A DNA stretch of 64,000 nucleotides from RUG100 sp034927505 (GCA_034927505.1 JAYFPY010000028.1:62001-126000); one strand, 5' to 3'; counted from the stretch's first letter, positions 27,093 to 36,498 are shown. The notes: generated by a model from the sequence alone, not told the origin. Numbers and translations: made by a program.

Positions 27093-27166
27093 TTACAATG
27101 TGGTCACTCTATGAATTTTTTGGATTTTTTTCAATATCCTCTTTATAAATATGATATAATGTTTCC

Positions 27167-29011
27167 ATGGGTATTTTTAGTTCATTCAGTGATGCCGGCA
27201 AACCTCTGATGGAGAACCTTTCAGCTCTCTTCCAGTCACATCCGGCACTGGCTACATACTATACGACTGTAGCGCGTTGGGTCTTTGTAGGCCTGGCTGT
27301 TTTCATACTTGTCACAGCCATACGTTCTTTACTTGCAGGCAAAAACCCTTCCGAAATATGGGCATATCTCACTTTGCCGGACGGATCCATCCGCCCTTTG
27401 TCTCACTGGGAAAATGTTGTTGGAAGAGCAAAGAGCGCAGATATTGTAATAGACATCATGACCGTCTCAAGAAACCACGGAACACTTGTAAGAAATGAAG
27501 ACGGCGACTGGATGTACAACGACCTTGGTTCCAAGGGCGGTTCAATGATAAACGGAAAAGAAGTATACAAACCGACTCCTGTCAAAATGGGCGATACTAT
27601 CACCCTGGGCGGCGCCGACTGTATTCTTGTACCGCCGAGTCTTCAGGAAAAAAGAGAGAACATCGAGGCAAGAAGAAGGATCACACGCATCCCCAGTCCA
27701 TGGGGCCCTCTTCTGGCTCTAACCATATTCCAGATCATGCTGGGCATACAGCTGATTGCAGCAAGAGGCGCGGATCTTCCTCTGGGGGTCCTGGTCAATC
27801 TTTTCATATTCACAGTAATAATGTGGGCGTACTGCATCACTATGCGAGCTCTCAAGCAACGGGCTTTTGAAATGGAGATAATAGCTTTCTTCCTATGCAC
27901 TCTGAATCTTGCCGTGGTGGCGACGTCTGCCCCTTCGGCAGAGTTCAAACAGCTGCTGTGCATCACCATCGGAATGGTGCTGTTCATCGTGCTGTGCTGG
28001 TACCTGCGAGATCTCTCACGGGCCATGCATATAAGAAAGCTCCTGATCATCTTGAGTGTAGTACTGCTGCTGGTCAATCTTATATTCGGGACCGCTAATT
28101 ACGGCGCACGAAACTGGATATCCCTGGCAGGATATCAATTCCAGCCGTCCGAACTGGTAAAAATCGCATTTATCTTTATCGGATCCGCCACCCTTGATGA
28201 ATTATATGAAAAGAAGAATCTGACCATGTTCATAGCTTTTTCAGTCTTCTGTCTCATATGTCTTGCTGCGATGAAAGACTTCGGCACTGCGCTGATTTTC
28301 TTCGTGACCTTCCTGATCATATCATTTCTGCGATCCGGAGAATTTTCCAAACTGATCCTGGTGCTGGCAGTATGTATAGGCGGAGGTCTTCTGGCCATAC
28401 GATTCGTTCCTCACGTCAGCAGTCGGTTTGCGACCTGGGGCCATGCCTGGGACTATCCGGATGCCGGCGGGTTCCAGCAGGTACGCGGCATGAGCGGCGC
28501 CGCCAGCGGCGGTCTTTTGGGACTGGGGGCCGGCGACGGCTGGGTCCACAATGTAGTCGCTGCCGATACCGACCTTGTATTTACCATATTGAGTGAGGAA
28601 TGGGGACTGATAATCGCCGTACTCGCTCTACTTTCAATAATAACACTGGGAGTCTTTGCAGTCCGCTCCATCAAGGCGGGCCGCTCGGCTTACTATACCA
28701 TCGCAGCCTGTGCAGCCACTTCTCTGCTCATATTCCAGACCACTCTGAATGTACTGGGCTCACTGGACATACTTCCGTTCACCGGAGTGACTCTGCCGTT
28801 CATTTCAAACGGCGGCACCAGCATGATCGCCAGCTGGGGACTGCTGGCTTTCCTGAAAGCTGCTGATACCCGGCAGGGCGGCAGCCTTGCGGTAAAAGCC
28901 GACACTGAAGTGGTGGGCGACTATGCAGAGGACTATTTTGCAGCTATCGATGCCGAAAACGGCGACACCGAAATAACAGACTTTTCACAACTGGAGGATC
29001 GCAGAAAATGA
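27167..29011 (+). CDS. FHA-domain-fused SEDS peptidoglycan polymerase (FtsW/RodA/SpoVE family)
   Basis: A 614-residue protein. An N-terminal membrane helix (about 35-55) is followed by a cytoplasmic FHA domain (about 80-145: VVGRAKSADIVI, SRNHGTL, GSKGGSMING), a phosphothreonine-binding fold. Residues ~180-580 form the multi-spanning SEDS glycosyltransferase (NYGARNWISLAG, FQPSELVKIAFI, ISNGGTSMI). SEDS proteins polymerise glycan from lipid II together with a class B penicillin-binding protein, which follows with an ATGA overlap. FHA fusion suggests control by a Ser/Thr kinase. TATAAT at 27155-27160 ends six bases before the start and no Shine-Dalgarno is seen. Confidence 0.9.
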   Translation: MGIFSSFSDAGKPLMENLSALFQSHPALATYYTTVARWVFVGLAVFILVTAIRSLLAGKNPSEIWAYLTLPDGSIRPLSHWENVVGRAKSADIVIDIMTVSRNHGTLVRNEDGDWMYNDLGSKGGSMINGKEVYKPTPVKMGDTITLGGADCILVPPSLQEKRENIEARRRITRIPSPWGPLLALTIFQIMLGIQLIAARGADLPLGVLVNLFIFTVIMWAYCITMRALKQRAFEMEIIAFFLCTLNLAVVATSAPSAEFKQLLCITIGMVLFIVLCWYLRDLSRAMHIRKLLIILSVVLLLVNLIFGTANYGARNWISLAGYQFQPSELVKIAFIFIGSATLDELYEKKNLTMFIAFSVFCLICLAAMKDFGTALIFFVTFLIISFLRSGEFSKLILVLAVCIGGGLLAIRFVPHVSSRFATWGHAWDYPDAGGFQQVRGMSGAASGGLLGLGAGDGWVHNVVAADTDLVFTILSEEWGLIIAVLALLSIITLGVFAVRSIKAGRSAYYTIAACAATSLLIFQTTLNVLGSLDILPFTGVTLPFISNGGTSMIASWGLLAFLKAADTRQGGSLAVKADTEVVGDYAEDYFAAIDAENGDTEITDFSQLEDRRK

Positions 29012-30393
29012 GAAAATTAGAAAAACGAGCTTTGATATGTATCCTTCTTACGTTCATCCTTCTGGCAGGACTCTGCTATTATGTCACCCTTCTGGCACGC
29101 AACGGCGACACCTGGGCCAGTTATCCGGCCAACCAGGATGTCTATAAAAACGGATATCTTTCCAAAGGGGCCATTTACGATAGAAACGGAAAGACTCTTC
29201 TCAAACACACAAAGAGCGGAAAAACAAAATACAACAGCAGCTATGATATCAGAAAAGCCACTGTCCACGCCGTCGGAGATGTCAAAGGTAATATTTCCAC
29301 AGGCGCTAATCAGGTCTTTGCCAGCAGCATGGTGGGTTACAATTTTGTTTCCGGGACTTTTTCCACTAATGATGAGGGACGAAAAGTATACCTGACACTG
29401 GATGCAGATCTCTGCTCTGTTGCCAACGATGCCCTCAACGGACAGAATGGTACTGTAGGCGTATACAACTATAAGACCGGCGAGATCATCTGCATGGTAA
29501 GCTCGCCCAATTATGATCCTCTCGATCCTCCCACCGTCAGCAAAAACGACACGTCCGGAATATATCTGAACAAACTTTTATCTTCAAAGATGGTCCCGGG
29601 ATCTACATTCAAAGTCATAACTTCTACGGCCGCAATAGAGAATATCGACGATCTGGACAACTGGACATACACATGCGACGGCAGTGAACAGTACGGCTCC
29701 TATTCCAAGGACAAAGTGACCTGCCCCTATGCCCACGGAACAGTGAATTTCAAACAGGCACTTGCAAAATCATGCAACTGTGCCTTCGGTCAGCTGACCA
29801 AAAAGATCGGTGCAAAAAAAATGAAAGAATACACCGAAAAAGCCGGTCTTATGAACAGCTACAATGTGGATGGAGTCAACACAATGAAAGGGTCCTTTTC
29901 ATTTCCGTCCGGCGGCGTAACTCTGGCCTGGAGCGGAATAGGTCAGTATGAAGATCTTGTCAACCCATGCTCGCTCATGGTGTATATGGGAGCCATTGCC
30001 AATGGCGGCAAAGCTGCGGATCCGAAGATCCTCGACAGCATCAAATACTCCAACGGTTTTTCGACGACCCTGGACATCAAAACCAAGACAAAGGAACTGA
30101 TCAAATCCTCCACTGCGGACGAACTGGGCAGCATGCTCCACAACAATGTAGTTTCCAACTACGGAGAGAGCAACTACCCGGGACTTGACCTCTACGCCAA
30201 GTCCGGTACTGCTGAGATCAGCAGTGCAGTAGATCCTCACTCCTGGTTTACAGGATACATCAAGAACGACGGCTATCCGTACGCTTTCGTTGTCATGGTA
30301 GAAAACGGCGGATGGGGATCCGAAGTCGCAGGCGGCGTTGCAAATACCGTCATGCAGGAAGTCATAGACAACAGTAAATTTAAAACTGATTGA
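29008..30393 (+). CDS. Penicillin-binding protein, transpeptidase partner of the SEDS protein
   Basis: A 461-residue bitopic protein with an N-terminal helix (ICILLTFILLAGLCYYV), a short pedestal region and a penicillin-binding transpeptidase domain. Catalytic motifs: S199 in GSTFK, S255-C-N, and K398-S-G. It resembles the short PbpA type that crosslinks peptidoglycan beside RodA/FtsW. Overlap with the SEDS gene (ATGA) argues for a stoichiometric pair. Its 3' end overlaps the convergent ribH by 14 bp. Confidence 0.9.
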   Translation: MRKLEKRALICILLTFILLAGLCYYVTLLARNGDTWASYPANQDVYKNGYLSKGAIYDRNGKTLLKHTKSGKTKYNSSYDIRKATVHAVGDVKGNISTGANQVFASSMVGYNFVSGTFSTNDEGRKVYLTLDADLCSVANDALNGQNGTVGVYNYKTGEIICMVSSPNYDPLDPPTVSKNDTSGIYLNKLLSSKMVPGSTFKVITSTAAIENIDDLDNWTYTCDGSEQYGSYSKDKVTCPYAHGTVNFKQALAKSCNCAFGQLTKKIGAKKMKEYTEKAGLMNSYNVDGVNTMKGSFSFPSGGVTLAWSGIGQYEDLVNPCSLMVYMGAIANGGKAADPKILDSIKYSNGFSTTLDIKTKTKELIKSSTADELGSMLHNNVVSNYGESNYPGLDLYAKSGTAEISSAVDPHSWFTGYIKNDGYPYAFVVMVENGGWGSEVAGGVANTVMQEVIDNSKFKTD

Positions 30394-30841
30394 TCAGATT
30401 CACCATTTCTATGGCAGCCATTGCACTGTCGTAGCCTTTGTTGCCGGCTTTCGTTCCGGCTCTTTCGATTGCCTGCTCGATGTTTTCTGTAGTGATCACC
30501 CCGAACATTACAGGAATATCACTGTTCAGTCCTACCTGCGCTATTCCCTTGGATACTTCGGCGCATACAAAGTCATAATGACTGGTATTGCCTCTGATCA
30601 CTGCTCCCAGGCAAATGACAGCATCGTATCTTCCGCTGTCGGCCATCTTCTTTGCTATGAGCGGTATTTCAAAAGCTCCCGGCACCCACGCCACTTCGAT
30701 ATCATCGCTCTTCACATCGTGTCTCGACAGAGCATCTTCAGCTCCTCCCAGCAGTTTGCTGACAATGAACTCATTGAACCTGGCGCATACGATCCCCACT
30801 CTTATTCCTTTTGATACTAGTTTTCCTTCATAGATTTTCAT
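30380..30841 (-). CDS. ribH: 6,7-dimethyl-8-ribityllumazine synthase
   Basis: A 153-residue lumazine synthase condensing 5-amino-6-ribitylaminouracil with dihydroxybutanone phosphate. Motifs: ARFNEFIV, WVPGAFEIPL, GAVIRGNTSHYDFV with the catalytic histidine, and GVITTENIEQA. It forms the icosahedral or pentameric capsule-like enzyme. It is last in the ribD-E-BA-H operon, 63 bp after ribBA, and under the FMN riboswitch. Confidence 0.95.
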   Translation of the reverse strand: MKIYEGKLVSKGIRVGIVCARFNEFIVSKLLGGAEDALSRHDVKSDDIEVAWVPGAFEIPLIAKKMADSGRYDAVICLGAVIRGNTSHYDFVCAEVSKGIAQVGLNSDIPVMFGVITTENIEQAIERAGTKAGNKGYDSAMAAIEMVNLINQF

Positions 30842-30904
30842 TTCGATCTCCTTTGTTTTGATTTTGTTGCATATTGTTATGCATTCTATTTCTTGAAATG
30901 CAAT

Positions 30905-32113
30905 TTATTTTGCGAAATTGAGTATATGACCCATCTTTTCCTGCTTGGTCTTCAGATAGAATTCATCCTGCTTTGTAGGTTCTATTTCTATCGGCACCCG
31001 TTCTACTATTTCCAGACCGTAGTCTCCTATTCCGTAGACTTTCGACGGATTGTTGGTCAAAAGGCGCAGTGTCCTTGCACCCAGATCTCTCAGTATCTGC
31101 GAACCGATGTAATACTCTCTCAGGTCCTCATCAAAGCCCAGCGCCAGGTTGGCTTCCACCGTATCCATACCTTCATCCTGCAGTTCATAGGCCTTAAGTT
31201 TGTTGATCAGCCCGATTCCGCGGCCTTCCTGTCGCATGTACAGTACGATCCCGCGGCCTTCCTTTTCCACCTTTTTCATTGCTGTTGCAAACTGATCTCC
31301 GCAGTCACACCTTATGGATCCGAAAGCATCTCCTGTCAGGCATTCTGAATGTACCCGGCAAAGCACGTTCTCGCCGTCGCCTATGTCTCCCTTGACCAGC
31401 GCCACATGATGTTCTCCGTTGATCTTGTTTACATATCCGTATGCTCTGAAATGTCCGTGTTTTGTCGGCATGTCCACCGGTCCCACTTCACATGAGATCA
31501 GCTTTTCATGAGTTTTTCTATATTCCTGCAGCTGCTTTATAGTAGTGTATTTCAGGTCGTATTTTTCCGCCAGTTCCATCAGCTCAGGCTGCTTCATCAT
31601 GGTGCCGTCTTCTCTCATTATCTCGCAGCACAGTCCGCACGGCTTCAGACCGGCAATGTTCATAAGATCTACCGTTGCCTCCGTATGTCCGTTCCTCTCC
31701 AGCACTCCGTATTTCTTTGCCAGCAGCGGGAACATATGTCCCGGTCTTCTGAAATGCTGTGGCTTTGCTCCGTCTTCAACGCACTTCATGGCAGTGACCG
31801 ATCTTTCGGCTGCTGAAATCCCCGTAGTCGTATCAATGTGATCGATGGACACTGTGAAAGCTGTTTCATGGTTGTCGGTGTTGTCTGCGACCATCTGAGG
31901 TATGTTCAGTTTTTCTATCATTTCCTTGTCCATGGGCATACATATGAGGCCCTTTCCGTGAGTCGCCATAAAGTTGATGTTCGCCGTCGTTGCAAACTCT
32001 GCTGCGCAGATAAAATCGCCTTCGTTTTCACGGTTCTCGTCATCCGAGACCATTACGATCTTTCCTTCTTTCAGATCTTTTACTACTTCATCAATGGTGT
32101 TGAATTTAAACAT
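30905..32113 (-). CDS. ribBA: Bifunctional DHBP synthase / GTP cyclohydrolase II
   Basis: A 402-residue fusion. The RibB half (about 1-200) makes 3,4-dihydroxy-2-butanone 4-phosphate from ribulose 5-phosphate (DDENRENEGDF, RRPGHMFPL, HTEATVDL). The RibA half (about 205-402) opens GTP (HSECLTGDAFGSIRCDCGDQ with three zinc cysteines, RQEGRGIGL, NNPSKV). Together they start both branches of riboflavin synthesis. It lies 13 bp behind ribE. Confidence 0.95.
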   Translation of the reverse strand: MFKFNTIDEVVKDLKEGKIVMVSDDENRENEGDFICAAEFATTANINFMATHGKGLICMPMDKEMIEKLNIPQMVADNTDNHETAFTVSIDHIDTTTGISAAERSVTAMKCVEDGAKPQHFRRPGHMFPLLAKKYGVLERNGHTEATVDLMNIAGLKPCGLCCEIMREDGTMMKQPELMELAEKYDLKYTTIKQLQEYRKTHEKLISCEVGPVDMPTKHGHFRAYGYVNKINGEHHVALVKGDIGDGENVLCRVHSECLTGDAFGSIRCDCGDQFATAMKKVEKEGRGIVLYMRQEGRGIGLINKLKAYELQDEGMDTVEANLALGFDEDLREYYIGSQILRDLGARTLRLLTNNPSKVYGIGDYGLEIVERVPIEIEPTKQDEFYLKTKQEKMGHILNFAK

Positions 32114-32126
32114 TGTATGTTTCCTC

Positions 32127-32759
32127 CTAAAATCCTGCTTCTCTGAGAAAGTCCATGGTGATTCCTTCTTTCTCCGGTTTCATAAGTTTTTCTACATATT
32201 TTCCAATCATATCGTTTTCCAGGTTTACCCTGTCGCCCGATCTTTTCTCACCCAGTATGGTTTCCTTTGCCGTGTGAGGAATGATCGACACACTGAATGA
32301 ATACTCGTCCAGCTTTGCCACTGTCAGGCTGATCCCGTCTATTGCTATAGACCCTTTTTCCACTATATACTTCATTATCGGCGGGTCCGCAGCGACTGTG
32401 TACCATATGGCATTGTCGTCCTGCCGCACCTTTGTCACCGTACCGGTGCCGTCGATATGTCCCGACACGATGTGACCTCCAAACCTTCCGTCAGCCGCCA
32501 TAGCTCTTTCCAGATTCACCCGGCTGTCCGGACCCAGATCTCCAAGTGCGCTCCGCGACAGTGTCTCGTGCATCACATCTGCCGCAAATGTGTTTCCCGA
32601 AAAGCTGCTGACAGTCAGGCACACTCCGTTTACCGCCACACTGTCTCCCATCTTCAGATCCGAAAAAATCACATTGCCTTCAATGGTCAGCACCGAGGAT
32701 CTCCCGCCTCTTGATATGGCCTTTATCTTTCCCGTTTCTTCTACTATTCCCGTGAACAT
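32127..32759 (-). CDS. ribE: Riboflavin synthase, alpha chain
   Basis: A 210-residue enzyme made of two homologous barrels that dismutates two lumazines to riboflavin. The N-terminal MFTGIVEETG and the repeated ligand motifs are visible (GDSVAVNGVCLTV in the first, GSIAIDGISLTV in the second; VSGHIDGTG between them). It overlaps ribD by 16 bp. The symbol ribE follows Gram-positive use; ribC is also used. Confidence 0.95.
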   Translation of the reverse strand: MFTGIVEETGKIKAISRGGRSSVLTIEGNVIFSDLKMGDSVAVNGVCLTVSSFSGNTFAADVMHETLSRSALGDLGPDSRVNLERAMAADGRFGGHIVSGHIDGTGTVTKVRQDDNAIWYTVAADPPIMKYIVEKGSIAIDGISLTVAKLDEYSFSVSIIPHTAKETILGEKRSGDRVNLENDMIGKYVEKLMKPEKEGITMDFLREAGF

Positions 32760-33853
32760 TTTTTCACCTCGTATTCTGTCATGATATCTCTGCCCAGCAT
32801 TTTTATATCTGTCACTTCCATTTCCGCTGCCTGCTGCGGGCTTTCAAAGCCCCGGCCTTCCACCGGCGTTTTTGCCGCCTCGCCGCCGAAGATCTTAGGC
32901 GCCGTATAAGCCGTAACTCGGTCCACCAGGCCGCTCTCGACGGCCGACCAGGCCAGCCGACCGCCGCCTTCTATCAGCAGACTGTCCAGCTGTTCCTTTC
33001 CCAGAAAGCCGAACAGCTGAGCGATATCCACATGTCCGTTTTTTTCCTGCATCTTTGCGATACGGCATCCTGCTCTTTTCAGTACATCGATCTTTTTCGA
33101 CGCCCCTTCATCCGTCGCTGCCTCCTCTCCTACAGCTATTATGGTCTTGATCTCTCCCGCTGTCCCAACGATCTGCGAGTCCGAAGGGATCCTCAAATGA
33201 GTGTCGCATATAACTCTCACTGGGTCCTTTCCATTTTCGATCCTGCAGTTGAGCAGAGGATCGTCGGCCAGTACCGTTCCTATCCCGACCATTATCGCCG
33301 CATTCTCATGACGCAGCCGATGTACATCTTTCCTTGCCTCTTCACCGGTTATCCATTTTGACTTCCCGCTGAATGATGCGATCTTTCCGTCCGCCGTCAT
33401 GGCATATTTCAAAGTCACATAAGGCATTCCGGTTTTGATGTAGTGGAAGAACACTTTGTTCAACTCATCACATTTCTCCTTCATTACATTTTCCGTGACA
33501 GAGATCCCCGCCCGTCTCAGGATCGCTATTCCCTTTCCTGCCACCAGCGGATTGGGATCGCCGGATCCCACATATACATGTCCTATCCTGTTTTCTATAA
33601 TGGCCTCTGTACAGGGAGGAGTCTTTCCGTAATGGCAGCACGGCTCCAGAGTGACATACATGTCCGCGCCTTGCGGATCCTCACTGCATGATGCCAGTGC
33701 ATTTCTCTCCGCATGCAGTCCGCCGATCACTTCATGATATCCCTCTCCGATCACTCTGCCGTCTTTTACTATTACAGCTCCAACAACCGGATTGGGATTA
33801 GTATAGCCTCTTCCTTTTTCAGCCAGCTTGGCTGCTCTTTTCATATATTTCAT
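32744..33853 (-). CDS. ribD: Bifunctional riboflavin deaminase/reductase
   Basis: A protein of about 369 residues. The deaminase domain (1-145) has zinc ligands HAE and PCCHYGKTPPC; the reductase domain follows (TLKYAMTADGKIA, WITGEEAR, DSLLIEGGGRL). It performs steps 2 and 3 of the pathway. I use ATG 33853; a TTG at 33859 is inside the T tract of a terminator. No Shine-Dalgarno lies near the ATG. The only GGAGG (33899-33903) is upstream of a hairpin at 33863-33892, an unusual layout. Confidence 0.92.
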   Translation of the reverse strand: MKYMKRAAKLAEKGRGYTNPNPVVGAVIVKDGRVIGEGYHEVIGGLHAERNALASCSEDPQGADMYVTLEPCCHYGKTPPCTEAIIENRIGHVYVGSGDPNPLVAGKGIAILRRAGISVTENVMKEKCDELNKVFFHYIKTGMPYVTLKYAMTADGKIASFSGKSKWITGEEARKDVHRLRHENAAIMVGIGTVLADDPLLNCRIENGKDPVRVICDTHLRIPSDSQIVGTAGEIKTIIAVGEEAATDEGASKKIDVLKRAGCRIAKMQEKNGHVDIAQLFGFLGKEQLDSLLIEGGGRLAWSAVESGLVDRVTAYTAPKIFGGEAAKTPVEGRGFESPQQAAEMEVTDIKMLGRDIMTEYEVKKCSRE

Positions 33854-33857
33854 GATC

Positions 33858-33892
33858 AAAAAACCGGCGTCCCATAGATCCAGGGCGCCGGT
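33858..33892 (-). terminator. Second terminator-like hairpin directly before ribD
   Basis: On the minus strand, ACCGGCG and CGCCGGT arms are followed by TTTTTT, ending five bases before the ribD ATG. It lies between the only GGAGG and the start codon, so it could act at termination or at ribosome access. Confidence 0.65.
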
Positions 33893-33906
33893 ATAAAACC
33901 TCCGTT

Positions 33907-33939
33907 AAAAAAAGCTCTGAAATGTTTCCATTTCAGAGC
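33907..33939 (-). terminator. Riboswitch-controlled terminator of the rib operon
   Basis: GCTCTGAAATG-GAAA-CATTTCAGAGC followed by seven T on the minus strand, downstream of the FMN aptamer; the expected off-state terminator when FMN is bound. Confidence 0.85.
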
Positions 33940-33971
33940 AGATAAAATACATATCAAATAACGTATTCTGT

Positions 33972-34079
33972 ATCTTCTTTCATCCAGACTGTAACTGTCG
34001 GCTTCGGAATTTCACCGAATCAACCTTGCGGCTCGTGGGCTTTACCACCGGTAGGGGATTGCACCCTGCCCTGAAGATC
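33972..34079 (-). promoter_or_regulatory. FMN riboswitch (RFN element)
   Basis: The minus-strand sequence carries the conserved RFN core in order: ATCTTCAGGGCAGGGTG, CCCTACCGGTGGTAAAGCC, ACGAGCCGC, GAAATTCCGAAGCCGACAG, and the closing GATGAAAGAAGAT pairing with the 5' end. It controls ribD-E-BA-H: FMN binding favours the terminator at 33907-33939. Confidence 0.97.
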
Positions 34080-34103
34080 AAATATTCTCTTGTTTCTTGC
34101 TCT

Positions 34104-34132
34104 ACTATACTGCATCTGTCTATACCTGTCAA
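34104..34132 (-). promoter_or_regulatory. rib operon promoter
   Basis: TTGACA (34127-34132), 17 bp, TATAGT (34104-34109) on the minus strand, about 25 bp before the FMN aptamer. Confidence 0.8.
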
Positions 34133-34154
34133 GGGCGTTGTACTCTTCTCAGCA

Positions 34155-34183
34155 TTGACACCCCTGCCGATTAGGAATAAAAT
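34155..34183 (+). promoter_or_regulatory. ilvE promoter
   Basis: TTGACA (34155-34160), 17 bp, TAAAAT (34178-34183), divergent from the rib promoter; AGGAGG lies at 34203-34208. Confidence 0.75.
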
Positions 34184-34217
34184 AAATTGAATACACACAA
34201 TTAGGAGGAACAAAATA

Positions 34218-35285
34218 ATGAATAAATTTCCAATCACAAAAACAACAGCACCAAAGCAGAAACCGGATCCAAATACACTGAGATTCGGCACTGAATTTAC
34301 AGATCATATGTTTATCATGGAATATCAGACAGGCAAAGGCTGGCATGACGGCAGGATAGTCCCTTACGGACCTATCGAGCTGGAACCGGCGGCAGTTGTC
34401 TTCCATTACGGACAGGAAATGTTCGAAGGCCTCAAAGCTTATGAAACGCCGTCAGGCAGAGTCCAGCTTTTCAGACCGGACATGAACGCAAAGAGGACCA
34501 ACAACACCAACCGCCGTCTCTGCATCCCGGAGATGGATGAAGATCTTTACGTTGAATGCATCAAACAGCTGGTGGCTGTAGATAAAGATTGGATACCGAA
34601 GAAGGAAGGGACTGCTCTGTACATCAGACCTTTCATCATAGCTGATGAACCGTTCCTGGGCGTAAGGCCTTCCGATCACTATAAATTCATGGTCATCCTC
34701 AGTCCTGTTGGCCCTTACTACGAAGGCGGGCTTACACCGACCAAACTCTATGTGGAGGACAAGTATGTCCGTGCGACCAAAGGCGGCACCGGAGAGGCTA
34801 AATGCGGCGGCAACTATGCAGCCAGTCTGAAGGCCCAGATGGAAGCTCACGACCAGGGATACGAACAGATCCTCTGGCTGGACGGAGTGGAAAGAAAGTA
34901 CGTTGAAGAAATCGGAACATCCAATGCCTTCTTCAAGATCGACGGTGAAGTCATAACGGCTCCGCTGGACGGAACTATCCTGCCGGGCATCACTAGGAAT
35001 TCGGTAATAGCCCTTCTCAAAGACAAGGGAATAAAGATCAGTGAAAGAAAGCTGACAGTCGACGAAGTCTTCAATGCTGCAAAAGACGGCAGGCTGGAAG
35101 AGATGTTTGCCAGTGGCACGGCTGCAGTCATCTCACCTGTGGGCGAGCTGAAATACAAAGGCGAGAACATCACTATAAACAACGGTGAGATCGGACCTGT
35201 CGCCCAGGATCTTTACGATACGCTGTACGGAATACAGACAGGCAAACTGGAAGATAAAAAAGGCTGGACAGTCGAAGTAAAATAA
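34218..35285 (+). CDS. ilvE: Branched-chain amino acid aminotransferase
   Basis: A 355-residue fold-type IV PLP enzyme interconverting Val, Leu and Ile with their 2-oxo acids. Motifs: HYGQEMFEGLKAY, the PLP lysine in KCGGNYAASL, EEIGTSN, and PLDGTILPGITR. It is the long (about 350 aa) BCAT form. In an amino-acid fermenter it may feed 2-oxo acids to ferredoxin oxidoreductases. AGGAGG precedes the start; the DUF815 gene follows after 16 bp. Confidence 0.93.
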   Translation: MNKFPITKTTAPKQKPDPNTLRFGTEFTDHMFIMEYQTGKGWHDGRIVPYGPIELEPAAVVFHYGQEMFEGLKAYETPSGRVQLFRPDMNAKRTNNTNRRLCIPEMDEDLYVECIKQLVAVDKDWIPKKEGTALYIRPFIIADEPFLGVRPSDHYKFMVILSPVGPYYEGGLTPTKLYVEDKYVRATKGGTGEAKCGGNYAASLKAQMEAHDQGYEQILWLDGVERKYVEEIGTSNAFFKIDGEVITAPLDGTILPGITRNSVIALLKDKGIKISERKLTVDEVFNAAKDGRLEEMFASGTAAVISPVGELKYKGENITINNGEIGPVAQDLYDTLYGIQTGKLEDKKGWTVEVK

Positions 35286-35301
35286 ACCGGCGAGGGATAC
35301 A

Positions 35302-36498
35302 ATGACTAAAAAGAATGCAGAATTAAGTATCAGATTGAATACGCTGACCATTTTCAGGAACCTGCTGAAAGATCCGGTAATACGGGATCTGCAGCAGCTT
35401 CTCTGGATGGCGGACGAGAGTGAGGACATACGGGAAACGGTTTCGGCTTACAGCGAGTTCGTTTCGACTCTCTATCAGACCGATCCGGACCTTTCTCATT
35501 ACATTACGGAACTGGTCCTCGATGATGAGAACTTCTATATACGTGATCATTCTCTGGGCAAGGGCGCATCACCTTCAGTAGAAGCCAGTCTCAAAGAAGA
35601 ACTGGAACTGCTCCAGGAGCTGAGTCAGCTGGGCAGTACAACTGTAACCAAGGCCATGAATTATCACGGGTTTTTACCTGCCTGGGAAACTTCGGAATGC
35701 GACATTCCGGCCGCATATTTCAAAAGACTGGGAGAGCTGTCTTCACGCGGGTACGGTATTTTTGCAAAGTACACTACTTTTTCTTTCAAAGACGACGCAA
35801 TAGTTCCGGTGAAATTTCCGGACACGCAGAGTCTTTCTAAGTTGTTCGGCTACGAGCGGGAACGTGACCTTATAATAAAAAACACCCTTGCCCTGATCGA
35901 AGACCGCGGCTGCAACAACATGCTTCTGTACGGAGATGCAGGTACGGGAAAGAGTTCTACAATAAAAGCTGTGGCGAACGAATACGCAGGCCGTGGCCTG
36001 AGACTGGTCGAGATGAAAAAGAATCAGCTGTTCCGGATACCGGACGTAGTTGAAGAGCTGTCTTCCAGTCCCTTGAAATTCATCATCTTTATAGATGACC
36101 TCAGTTTTTCATCCAACGATGACAACTTTTCAGCGCTGAAAGCCATGCTGGAGGGGAGCGTTTCTTCCTGCGGCGACAACATCGCCATATACGCCACCAG
36201 CAACAGAAGGCATCTGGTCAGAGAAAATATGAGCGACCGCACCGGAGATGAGCTGCATATCAACGACACTCTTCAGGAGACAATGAGTCTGGCCGCAAGG
36301 TTCGGACTTACCATCACCTTCCAGCAGCCCGACAAAGAGGAATATCTCAGTCTGGTCGACAATCTTGCAAAGGAATACGGCGTCGTAATGGAATCGGAAG
36401 AACTCCATCGAAAAGCCGAGACTCATGCATTGAGAAATAACGGCCGCAGTCCGCGCGTAGCGAAACAGTTCATCGAGCTGTTGAAATCGGGACTGTAA
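35302..36498 (+). CDS. DUF815-family AAA ATPase
   Basis: A 398-residue soluble protein. The N-terminal half is helical and unassigned; the C-terminal AAA module has Walker A YGDAGTGKSS (about residue 213), Walker B FIIFIDDL, and sensor-like YATSNRRHLV. The DUF815 family is widespread in bacteria and of unknown role, related to DnaC/AAA loaders. Probably in an operon with ilvE without a functional link. Confidence 0.88.
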   Translation: MTKKNAELSIRLNTLTIFRNLLKDPVIRDLQQLLWMADESEDIRETVSAYSEFVSTLYQTDPDLSHYITELVLDDENFYIRDHSLGKGASPSVEASLKEELELLQELSQLGSTTVTKAMNYHGFLPAWETSECDIPAAYFKRLGELSSRGYGIFAKYTTFSFKDDAIVPVKFPDTQSLSKLFGYERERDLIIKNTLALIEDRGCNNMLLYGDAGTGKSSTIKAVANEYAGRGLRLVEMKKNQLFRIPDVVEELSSSPLKFIIFIDDLSFSSNDDNFSALKAMLEGSVSSCGDNIAIYATSNRRHLVRENMSDRTGDELHINDTLQETMSLAARFGLTITFQQPDKEEYLSLVDNLAKEYGVVMESEELHRKAETHALRNNGRSPRVAKQFIELLKSGL

